Shown piece by piece: positions 55,540 through 64,000 of a stretch of DNA of 64,000 nucleotides. The notes beneath the pieces were generated by a model. That model was not told where the DNA came from. It saw only the letters and a program-made list of their open reading frames with translations, and ran no database searches. Source of the stretch: Metallyticus violacea (Eukaryota > Arthropoda > Insecta > Mantodea > Metallyticidae); contig CM060833.1 of NCBI GenBank assembly GCA_030762175.1, positions 6,042,001-6,106,000 on the forward strand, given 5' to 3'. Each line of letters begins with the position of its first letter. Within the stretch, counting starts at the first letter, position 1. The translations under genes were made by a program, and so were the position numbers.

Positions 55540-56060
55540 TGATGTTTAACGCCCGTTTTTACCACTCAGGTATTTTTTATTATTTGTTTTTATATACGCA
55601 CGCTGTTTAACATCTCAGGTCATCAGCGTCCCATTCAATTCAGGACGTGAAACGGCCGACAAATTTTGCTCAGAGGCCTCTTCTTTCAGGCTTGAGGTTC
55701 TTTTTCGTGCCGTAAATGTACGACACGGGACCCACAGCGTTACTTCCCTACTGAAGGATTTTTACGACTGAAAAATTCCATCGATTCTGGCCGGGTTTGA
55801 ACCCGCGATCTTGCGTTTACGAGACAAGTGTGGTTACCACTACACCACTAGGACCGACGATACAATAACAAATTGGGGAAAGTTTTTTTTTTTTTAAGGA
55901 AGGAAACATTCCAGGCCTAAGTTTAGGGTACCTCCCCGGCATTTGCCATTTATGAGGACTGAGAAAAATCTAGAAAACCTCAGTCAGAGAGGACGGTCTT
56001 AGCGGGATTCGAACCCCAGACCTCCCGCTGACGAGTCCGCGCCTTAACGACCTTGTTAGT
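55540..56060 (-). mobile_element. SINE2 copy interrupted by a SINE1
   Basis: The 3' end at GTTTAACGCCCG (55547) runs to ACTCAGGTA. After the SINE1 it resumes at GATACAATAACAAATTGGGG and continues to the head near 56050 (CGCGCCTTAACGACC). The short stretch normally lying between is missing. Confidence 0.88.
55575..55857 (-). mobile_element. SINE1 nested in a SINE2
   Basis: Minus-strand, head at 55857, B box GGGTTTGAACCC in plus sense, a small deletion after CTTCCCTA near 55748. No clean target duplication is visible, so a deletion may have accompanied insertion. Confidence 0.88.
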
Positions 56061-56204
56061 TATGTCACTAAGTAAACGCAAAAAAAAAAAAAATGTGAAA
56101 TCGGATTCTTGTATAGAAGTGGCAATGGTGTTAAAATGTTAACAGAGACAGAATCTATCAATAAAAGGAACCGCCGTGTTATTATGGAAAAAAAGTCGAA
56201 TTTT

Positions 56205-56960
56205 GAAATGTATTACAAACGGTAGAGCAGAGAAATTGGTGCCGAAATTTTAAATTTGTGTATTCAGGTTTACCCCCACTCATAATTGATTTTCATAATT
56301 ATTTTTCTTATTTTATACCGAGTTTCGTTGATAAAGTCACAAAAATTGTGGTCCTTAGATCCAATTTTGAGTCTTCGTATAAAATCTCACTCTACAAATT
56401 TCTGTTTTCATGTACACCCCCCCCTTCTTATAGTCCAATTTTCCTATTATTTTTCTTGCTTTATTTAATTGATATATTCCTTGTTTCATTGCAGGGAAAA
56501 ATATTATTGATTTTAAAATATTTGGCTTCAGGTAAACCCCCACTACTAATATTTTCCTTTGTTTATTTTTAGAAACTATTTTTCATGCTTTATTTCAATG
56601 GCACAAACCGAGTTTCGTTGAGAAAAAACAAAAATTGCGGTCATTAGAGTTCTTTTTAAATTTTACCATTAGGCTAATCCCCACTCTTTAAATTTCGGTT
56701 GTCGGGTATACCCCCACTCCTAATAGCCCGATTTCAGAAAATATTTTTATTATTTTATTTAAATTGTATATACTGCCTTTCGTTGCCAAGGAACTCTATT
56801 GGTTCCACTAGAGTGAGTTTTAAATTTTGGGTTTCAGGAAAACCCCAACTCCAAATAATTTGAGCCGGGTTTCGTTGGAAAAAAAAAATTGCGACCGTTA
56901 GAGAGATTTTTAAAGTTTGTGCTCTTGGTTAACCCACACCCCTAATAGTCCAAATGTGCT
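56205..56960 (-). repeat. Repeat family R, copy 5 (minus, at least five units)
   Basis: The phrase GAGTTTCGTTG or variants recurs near 56322, 56484, 56610, 56772 and 56867. Between them is ACCCCCACTCCTAATA (the reverse of the ATTAGGAGTGGGGGTTTACC phrase of copy 2). Spacing varies from about 95 to 165 bp. Confidence 0.75.
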
Positions 56961-57003
56961 ATTTTTTTGACCTAATGAATTGTTTGTTAATTGATCGTTA
57001 AGT

Positions 57004-57004
57004 G

Positions 57005-57083
<79 letters not shown>

Positions 57084-57085
57084 TT
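57004..57085. repeat. (AT)n followed by poly-T
   Basis: About 31 AT units then about 19 T, abutting the B4 element. Confidence 0.96.
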
Positions 57086-57671
57086 GAAGATGCCAAAAAT
57101 GTATTCACACTTCAAGCAAAGAAAAAACTGTGTTAACATAACAAAACTGAATTCACACAAACAAAAAATGATCAGCATTAATCATCTTAGACTTTTACAG
57201 TTACAACAGTTGCTCAAAATGCCCCCTCATCGACGTCGATACACTTCTGAGTACGTTGAACTACTGACTGAGCAACGTTTGCGAAAGTGTCCTCAGCGAT
57301 TGCAGCACCTACCGTTTCAATTTCTTCCCGAAGTGCTGTCAGTGTAGCTGGTTTTCTACGGTATACAACATCCTTAAGAGTTCCCCATAGATAGAAGTCC
57401 AACGGCGGTTCTGTTCTGTACACACGTCTGCATTGCCTTTGAACTTCAACAACATTCTCGGTTTTCCAATACCACTTCAGAATTACTTTCCGCTGTTCAA
57501 AGGATAATCTTGACTGCATTTTGTTGTAGCAACGCTATCATAATGTAATGTGAGTCACATCTGTTTACAGAACATCATACTACACATTTCTGTTGTTTTT
57601 CGTCCCAATTTTGAAATATATTAAATAGATATCAACTGTGAAAGTGTGTACACATTTTTTGGCACCCTTTG
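57086..57671 (-). mobile_element. DD41D element family B, copy B4, MITE-like
   Basis: Ends: GATGCCAAAAATGTATTCACAC on the left and CACATTTTTTGGCACCC on the right. The minus-strand frame 57519-57214 encodes MQSRLSFEQRKVILKWYWKT (start), VVEVQRQCRRVYRTEP joined to PLDFYLWGTLKDVVYRRKPATL, then FANVAQSVVQRTQKCIDVDEG. The start codon and both termini are kept while the catalytic core is gone. It has the same junction as B3. Confidence 0.9.
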
Positions 57672-58290
57672 TATATTTATTTTCAGAACTCTCATGCAAG
57701 TATACGTTAAAAGCTTTCACCATCTATAAAGCGTAAAGTGTATTGCTTATACACAATAAAACGCTCTATCTTACATAATTTTTACCAAAAGTGCACCTAA
57801 AGTTAAAAATATGCAAGTTATAGCAAATGACAAAATGATATAAAATAGTGTGTGTTTTGTAACAGCATGGAGGTCATATTTAAATCGTCTTTAAACAATT
57901 TAAAAAAACAAACACTAAATATGGGCGTAATCTACAAATTATCAAGTTTCATATTACTCAAATCAAAAAATCAAAAAATTAGATTTTTGACCCAAAATTT
58001 CTACAAGAGTCTTTACAATGTTTTATTTACTATCTCTATGAAAGAAGAGGCTAAAATTGACCACCTTCTTTGTCCATGCACTTATTGGTACCTCTTTAAA
58101 CACTACCCGTGATTCACGTTAATTCTGGCTGTCCAGATTAAAACCAAATATAATTTTTTTTTGGGGAGGGGGAATTTAAATTGTTTAAATGACAGTTTTG
58201 GTATGACCACTGTTATACAACATACTCTCTTTTTTTCCTTTTTTTTAAGTCATTTGTGTTAGCTTGCATATTTTTAACGATTCTTTTTTG
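57672..58290. other. AT-rich DNA, nothing recognised
   Basis: The short plus-strand frame at 57852-58112 has no motif and is lysine/phenylalanine-rich, as expected from AT-rich DNA. Confidence 0.4.
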
Positions 58291-58292
58291 AA

Positions 58293-58455
58293 GGAACTGG
58301 CACAGTGTACCTGAACATGATACGCACATCCGTCTTTACACTCTATGGATATGAGGAAGTTTACTTCCAACAGGATGGTGCACCACCACATTACTACCGA
58401 GATGTACGTGCGTACCTTGATGACAATCTTCCAAAGTACTGGATAGGATTCGCTA
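58293..58455 (+). pseudogene. Family B (DD41D) transposase core fragment
   Basis: The plus-strand translation gives GTVYLNMIRTSVFTLYGYEE, VYFQQDGAPPHYYRDVRAYL and DDNLPKYWIG, covering the second catalytic Asp (QQDG), which is mutated in B2 and absent from B1, B3 and B4. It has no terminal repeats and is a short relic. Confidence 0.8.
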
Positions 58456-58774
58456 AGATACATCAATCGTATTGACCGAATAGAACTCAACTAGACCAGA
58501 TCTACATTGACAGCCAGAATGAACCTTGTTCCTATAAACAGCGATAAACACGTGCACATGTTCAGTGGAAAAACGCTACAAGTTGGTTCATAGTTAATTG
58601 GATCGCTCTGATTTTGACATATAAAAAAAATTAAACGTAATTAAACAACAAATTCACAGTACCACTGCTACAAAATGAACAAATGCCCTATCTTAACAGA
58701 AATATATTAAATTTGCTTTTACTTTTTGATGTGCAAATAACTCAGTATGTTTTCTACATTTAGAAATGAATGAA
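58456..58774. other. AT-rich DNA, nothing recognised
   Basis: No motif. Confidence 0.4.
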
Positions 58775-58775
58775 T

Positions 58776-59018
58776 GCAGTTGAATTCCCGTTTTTGCTAC
58801 TGAGGTACCACAGGCGGTGGACACTGACGGTACACGAGATGAAATGATAAATTGGGTTAGTAGGAAACGTTCTAGGCCTAAGTTTAGGATTCCTCCCCGG
58901 CATTTGGCACTTATGATGACTAAGGAAAACCTGGAAAAAAACCTCAGTCAGGCAGGACGGTCCTGGTGGAATTCGAACCCGAGACCTCCCGCTCTCCCTT
59001 AACGACCTCGGCCACCTT
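58776..59018 (-). mobile_element. SINE2 copy
   Basis: Minus strand, head near 59016 (GGTGGCCGAGGTCGTTAAGG), B box kept (GAATTCGAACCC in plus sense), ends near TTGAATTCCCG at 58780. Confidence 0.88.
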
Positions 59019-59353
59019 CAGAGAGGCATATCCTCTGCCAAACAAAGTCTTCTGTTCTCGTGTAAACTGAAAAACGCGCACGATTTGAAACCCTTTCGGA
59101 AAGAGATGCCTGAACATTTGCCGTTAAGCCATTTTTTTTTAAAAAATGGTCTCTGTAGTGTACGTATGTTTCCTGTCCTGGTTCATGGCACTTGCCCAAG
59201 ATGCGGGTTGGGAGAGGGATAATTTCATCACCATCAAATGGGCCCCACACTTCTAACGCAGCAGGCATTAACAAATCATTACACCCAGCACGATATCCTT
59301 CATTGCACCGCTCTGAGATTGCACGAAACCTTCGCTTCTCAGTGCAATTAACT
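59019..59353 (-). other. Unrecognised open frame, about 110 codons
   Basis: One minus-strand frame is open from about 59353 into the SINE2. It reads CTEKRRFRAISERCNEGYR, AGCNDLLMPAALEVWGPFD, DEIIPLPTRILGKCHEPGQE, TYVHYRDHF, then a lysine-rich stretch and VSNRARFSVYTRTEDFVWQR. The composition is protein-like and GC content is higher than in the flanks. No known domain is recognised. The frame has no clear start or splice acceptor and is cut by the SINE2, so it may be a relic of an exon or of an unknown mobile element. Confidence 0.3.
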
Positions 59354-59454
59354 TTTAGTTTTTATCAAAATTCCATACACGTTTAGACATCCATGTGTTG
59401 CTTATTTATTTGAGAAATATAAACACATATCACAAGTCCATAGCACCTCCTTTG

Positions 59455-59697
59455 AAATTGTGGTGGTGTAGTGTTAACCATACTTACCTCCTAAACCCAA
59501 GATCGCGGGTTCGATCCCTACCAGGAGCGATGGATTTTATCGGGCGTAAAAATCCTAAGTATGGCTTCCTTCGGAAGGGAAGTAAAGCCGTGGGTCCGGT
59601 GTCGTACATTTACGGCACGATAAAGAACCCCAAGCCTGAAAGAAGAGACCTTTTATGTTAAACAGCGTTTGTAAATTAACCAAATAAATAAATAAAA
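59455..59697 (+). mobile_element. SINE1 copy, internally deleted
   Basis: Head TGGTGGTGTAGTGTTAACC, B box GGTTCGATCCC. The segment between GAAAGAAGAGACC and GTTAA is deleted. The tail is (AAAT)n. Confidence 0.9.
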
Positions 59698-59946
59698 AAT
59701 GACGGTATATACATAGCAATGGTGTGAGATATAAACACATTTCGTAGATTTTCCAAGACCACGTGTTGCATTTTTCTTTATTCTTATGCTAAAACCTTAG
59801 CTTGTATTTTTCAATATTGTTCAGTTCTGAATGTACTTTTCTCCTGAAATTTTATATTATATAGTGTTATCATTAATCAAAACACCATGTATCCAATGGC
59901 ATGCAAGCAGAGAGGTATAAATGATCACCCGCTGATGATGATGATG

Positions 59947-60020
<74 letters not shown>

Positions 60021-60096
60021 TTAAACCCAGCAGCTTTATGGTCTGCCTTCCCCTTTAATTTGTTTTGTCAATTCTTGAAATTTGCGTAAATTTTTA
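59698..60096. other. AT-rich DNA with (AAT)n
   Basis: An ATG/ATA then AAT trinucleotide run occupies about 59935-60020. Confidence 0.85.
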
Positions 60097-60107
60097 ATAC
60101 TATATAG

Positions 60108-60412
60108 TTTTTTTTTTTTTTTTTTGATTGATTTATTTACGGACGCTCTTTAACACCTCAGGTCATCACCTCATTCAACTCAGGGCGTGTAACGACCGAC
60201 AAATTTTGCTCAGAGGCCTCTTCTTTCAGGCTTGAGGTTCTTTTTCGTGCCGTAAATGTACGACACGGGACCCACGACTTTACTTCCCTTCCGAAGGAAG
60301 CCATAATAAGGATTTTTACGCCCGAAAATATCCATCGGTCCTGGCCGGGTTCGAACCCGCGTTCTTGGGTGTAGGAGGCAAGTATGGTAACCACTACACC
60401 ACCAGGACCGAC
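60108..60412 (-). mobile_element. SINE1 with perfect 11-bp target duplication and poly-A tail
   Basis: Flanked by ATACTATATAG at 60097-60107 and 60413-60423. The minus-strand head starts near 60411 with intact A and B boxes. The tail is a run of about 18 A (T on the plus strand, 60108-60125). The perfect duplication and long A tail suggest a young insertion. Confidence 0.96.
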
Positions 60413-60479
60413 ATACTATATAGTATAAATGTTTGGTAGCAAATATTTTTTGGGGGGTAGATAAAACTTAAGATTCCTG

Positions 60480-61480
60480 CAAACAAACTGATAACCTGGA
60501 GAGTCACGCTTCCTAGTGCTTTTAGCGAATTCCGAAGGAATATAGTAGCTATTGCGGTTGTACCCATGAAAAGAGTTGTTTTTTTCTTTAAAAAATAAAA
60601 ATCAAATCTCCATCCATTCTACTTACTGGGCACCGAAAAGGACGATGAATATACGCGCGCATGCGCGTGTCGGTTAACTTTCTATATATAGACACACACA
60701 TGTCTATTAACACTCTAGTGGTGCAATTTTTTGTTTTTCTCAACGAAACTTGGCATATAACAATCAATTAACAAACTATTTATCGAGTTCGTTAACCATC
60801 AAAATCGAACCATGGGAGGCAGGGTTTAACCTAAAGCAAAAATTTAAAAATCGCTCTAGCGACCGCAAATTTTGTTTTTTCTCAACAATACTCTGTATAG
60901 GACATTGAAAAAAAAATATATTTTTAAATCAGTGAAATCAGACAATTTTAAATGCGGGTTTACCTAAGACTCAAAATTTAAAATTTAAAATTGGCTCTAA
61001 CGGCACCAATATTTTTTTTCGTAGCGGAACACGCCATACACCATTTAATATAATAAACAAAATAGTCTCTGAAAATTATAGAAGTGGAATCATTTGGAAT
61101 GGGAATATCCCTTAAAACCGAAATTTAATACGTTAAATTTAAAAGAATCGTTCTAATGGCCACAATTTTTTGTTTTTCTCAACGAAAATCGGTATGTGTT
61201 ATTGAAATAAAAAAAGAAAAATAGTTTCTGAAAATCAGTGAAATCAGACTGTTAGGAGTGGGGGTTTACCTGAAACGTAAAATTTAAATATCGCTCTGAC
61301 AGGACGAATGTTTTTTGCTATTTAAATAATTTAAGAAAAATAGTTTCTGAGAATCAGGGAAATCGGGCGATTGAAAACCAAGATGTAAAAACCTCCCTTG
61401 CTGCTCTAGCGCTCTGTACTACCCCTTACAAACATCATTGCTGAGGAATTCGCTTAGTTTACGCAACTCTTTCTTGACGT
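60480..61480 (+). repeat. Repeat family R, copy 2 (longest)
   Basis: The phrase C(T/G)CTCTA(G/A)(C/T)G(G/A) recurs near 60711, 60856, 60993, 61150 and 61292. In most units TTTTTCTCAAC and TTTACCTGAAAC/AAAATTTAAA stretches follow at fixed offsets. It starts near AGCGAATTCCGAAGG and ends near GAGGAATTCGCTTAGTTTACGCA, the latter shared with R copy 1 at 4890. Confidence 0.78.
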
Positions 61481-61496
61481 TCTTTTGTCATCCCAT

Positions 61497-61980
61497 TTAC
61501 AGTGCTGAAGGATTTGGCAAAGGGCATGAAAAAGCGAATTCAACTGCGAGGCTAAAAACGGCTTTGGAGTTTGGTAAGCAGGGATGCACATTCATTGCAG
61601 TGTAGTTTACATGAAGAACAGATGTGCTTTGCTTGTGTGGGGTCAACATAGTCCCAGTTGGTAGCCTTGACTTGAAGGGGGAGGGGAAAAAAGTGCATTC
61701 AACAGATGTCGAAGCCATAATGAGAAGCGAAAATTGGCGTCTCCGAGGAAAACAACAACGCGGCGAAAAGGACGCTATGAGATTCCCAAGTGACAAGTGA
61801 AGATTATTTCCGGTCATAAGGGGTCGGTTCCTTCTTCTGGGGGGGTTGCTAAGCCGTTCAAGCAACCCTCCAACTGCAGGCTGTCACAGTGTCTGTATAG
61901 TTGCAAACATCGGGAACTGAAAGCCTCGTTTCTTTGTGTAGTAATATTTATGGGTTCCAGTCCATGTGGGATGAATTTCA
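61497..61980 (-). other. Unrecognised, possibly once-coding sequence
   Basis: A minus-strand frame from about 61780 to 61555 reads RRVVVFLGDANFRFSLWLRH, ALFSPPLQVKATNWDYVDP, then HICSSCKLHCNECASLLTKL and a stop. The Cys spacing (CxxC...CxxC) is zinc-binding-like. A longer frame in another phase covers 61865-61497 without motif. I do not recognise a family. Confidence 0.25.
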
Positions 61981-62209
61981 CAGCGTAGAGCAACGTTACT
62001 TTCGAAGCCCTGGTGTCTCACATAGAATTCTTATATAAAACAATTAAACATTAAATTTCTACCAAGTGTTTAGTTAAAATATAATATCTATTTTATTCTC
62101 TTTTTCAATTTACCTGAAACCTTACCAGCCGGAATCTAAAATTACAGTTAGCAATAATTTACTATCATAATGCAATAGATGCTTGTTTCATTGTGCTCAG
62201 TTTCACTTC
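61981..62209. other. AT-rich DNA
   Basis: Nothing recognised. It may include the diverged 5' end of the D element that follows. Confidence 0.4.
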
Positions 62210-62974
62210 ACGCCTGTGAAAGGTGTACAAGTTGAGACATGTTCAGTTTCGCCTATAGCAAAGTGGATGGGACACTCGAAGTTGCTCTGAAATTCTGTTT
62301 TAAAATGTTTAAATAGGGGAGGCAATCAATTTCAAAAATATGAAAAACTCGGGGCTTCGTTTGAAGAAAACACTAACACCGCAGCTGTCAATGTGAGAGA
62401 GGATCGTCGAATAACATTAAGAACACTTACGAATTCTGAACATTTCATCTAGAACTGCCCACACGTTGGTAACTGAACAGGTTTTGTGCAGTTGAAGGCG
62501 ATGTTACAGGAAGATTAAAAAGCAATGGTTTACCCGCATGTCTTACCTGCACACACAACTGTATCTGTGTAATACTATAGAGATGTGCTGAAAATTCTTC
62601 AAGGACATGATATACGCGAAAAAGTACATTTTTGTGCACCACGACAATGTATGACCGCACGTCGCAAAAGTTGTCACTGAATATCTCACAAAAATCAACG
62701 TGAAGTCTGACCTCACCCTCCCTATAGTCCAGATTCAGCTCCAAAGTGAAGAAATACCTTCGCGAGAGGCATTTTTCATTATCAGAAGTGATTAAGGCGG
62801 CAGAGGAAATTCTGAAGGACATGTCAAAAAGTGGTTTCCAGTATGTCTTTGAAGACTGGCAGAAACGCTGGGAGAGATACGTTGTATTTATTCATTGGTG
62901 ACTACTTTGAGAAATATCATCAAAATTATGAGAATAAGTAATAAAATATGATCATTCTTTATTAAGCAGCTCTC
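62210..62974 (+). mobile_element. Mariner family D, internally deleted
   Basis: Begins with the family D 5' phrase (AAAGGTGTACAAGTTGAGACATGTTCAG) and ends with the terminal repeat ATTCTTTATTAAGCAGCTC. Remnants: the second helix-turn-helix region (near 62395-62450), LHTQLYLCNTIEMC-like frames, the mutated HHDNV* box near 62640-62655, VTEYLTKINVKSDLTLP-type sequence (frameshifted HPPYSPDSAP), and VFEDWQKRWERYVVF near 62845-62885. The first-Asp block (GDETW) is deleted near 62470-62520. Confidence 0.8.
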
Positions 62975-63109
62975 GTAATATCATAACAATTTCATTGTGT
63001 AATACATTTTGTTATCTTTCTAATAACGCGATGAATTTTTATCATTTGCTCCAAGAATACCCTCAAAGATATAATTTGGACCTGCAGCCTATATTTTTCT
63101 CAAGGAAGG

Positions 63110-63285
63110 TTTTACTCTGTTTATGTACGAGGAGGGGGGGGGGTTGGAAAAGTACTCGGTCAAGCAATAAGTGAAAATGTTTAATATTTTAGTTGCAATC
63201 GCTTCCTGATTTGATGAGAAACGGTGACCAGCGAGGAAGAATTTCAGTTTTGGGGATAGATGAACGTTAGAAAGATGCTGTAACA
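63110..63285 (-). pseudogene. Minus-strand mariner-type scrap
   Basis: Shares the phrases ATCGCTTCCTGAT, GGTGACCAGCGAGGAAGAA and TTTTGGGGATAG with 13555-13660, in the same order. It contains a G-run (63132-63144). Too decayed to place. Confidence 0.35.
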
Positions 63286-63319
63286 ATTTAAGTCACAAAT
63301 CTATCAATTTCCTCGTAGC

Positions 63320-63566
63320 CCTCACGAGTGGCCGAGGTCGTTAAGGCACGAACTCATGGTGGGTTCGAATCCCAAGACCGTCCTCACTGATTGAGGTTTT
63401 TTTCCAGGTTTTCCTCAATGGCAAATGCCGGGGAGGTACCCTAAACTTAGGCCTGGAACACTTCCTTCCTTAAATATCCTTTCGCAATATATTATTTCAT
63501 CTCATGTATCATCAAGTGTCCACCGCCTCAGTAGTAAAAATGGGCGTTAAACACTACTCAAAAAAA
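63320..63566 (+). mobile_element. SINE2 copy with imperfect 11-bp target duplication
   Basis: Flanked by TTCCTCGTAGC (63309-63319) and TTCCTCGTTGC (63567-63577). Head CTCACGAGTGGCCGAGGTCGTTAAGG, B box GGTTCGAATCCC, body complete, short A tail. Confidence 0.92.
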
Positions 63567-63577
63567 TTCCTCGTTGC

Positions 63578-64000
63578 TAAAGTACTTTTGCGAGAAAGCA
63601 TTGTGTTATAACCTTTTCTGCAGATGGACTTTAGGCGCCCTTTTTGGCACTGAGCAATCAGCTACTGTCCATTTTTTTGGACTCCTGTTTCGATTCTGAT
63701 GTGTGGTGGTGGATTCAAGTGTCCACCATCCATAGTTTATAAGTCCATACACACAAAATAATTTAGTTAAAATATTCTAAACACTGTTCCAATGCTTTCA
63801 TACGAAAGCGTTTTTAACGCTCTTTAGCATGCACATATATCTTAAGCAAATTGTTCATGTAAAATACAGTGCGGTTATTTGAGTTATGGGCCGGCAGCAG
63901 GCGGGTACGTGCTGGGAAAATTCGGCCATAAAGGCCAACTTGTTAAAAAGTTAAGATGGATGGATGAACTCTCAGGGACAAAAAAGTTTGAAGAAATACA
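63578..64000. other. Unrecognised DNA to the window end
   Basis: No repeat or coding motif identified. Confidence 0.4.

Overview
The window looks like non-coding, repeat-dominated nuclear DNA of an animal, most likely an arthropod. It is AT-rich, has no operon structure and no long intact reading frame. Nearly every recognisable piece is a decayed mobile element: Tc1/mariner transposons of many lineages, tRNA-derived SINEs with A and B boxes, one LINE remnant, microsatellites and AT-rich minisatellites. One short segment carries an initiator (TCAGTT) with a correctly spaced downstream promoter element (GGATG), an arthropod-style core promoter, which also points to arthropods. I cannot name the species.

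Layout. 1-5 kb: mariner tails, a LINE reverse-transcriptase remnant on the minus strand with a duplicated 3' tail, SINEs, and the first copy of a dispersed repeat with about 140-bp internal periodicity (family R). 5-15 kb: SINEs, mariner families D, A and H, an AT-rich minisatellite with a DD41D element (family B) inside it. 15-32 kb: SINEs, families F, A, R, C, B, E, D, a recent 477-bp tandem duplication (28.4-29.4 kb), and F again. 33-40 kb: families A, G and A, SINE clusters, and a candidate host terminal exon on the minus strand (about 34.5-34.8 kb). 41-48 kb: families D and E nested with SINEs, and a second, weaker terminal-exon candidate (47.8-48.0 kb). 48-53 kb: a second AT-rich minisatellite with a B element and nested SINE, long microsatellites, then the one family A mariner with both terminal repeats, inserted into a D element. 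54-64 kb: the candidate promoter/first exon (54.9 kb), SINE-in-SINE, R repeats, a B element, an unrecognised reading frame (59.0-59.35 kb), a SINE with perfect target duplications (60.1-60.4 kb), R repeats, and a D element.

Working names are used for families. Family A: mariner, DD34D, terminal repeats of about 26 bp, five copies. B: DD41D element with terminal repeats like GAGGGTGCCAAAAATG, four copies plus a fragment. C: cecropia/Mos-like mariner. D: mariner with ends like GGGCTGTTCAATAAAG, nine copies. E, F, H: other mariner lineages. G: a DD41D-like element. SINE1: tRNA-derived, about 290 bp. SINE2: about 260 bp with a Leu/Ser-type tRNA head. SINE3 and SINE4: single or partial copies. No transposase seen here is intact, so mobility would depend on copies elsewhere. 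Family assignments rest on motifs I can read in translation and on family knowledge, not on database searches.
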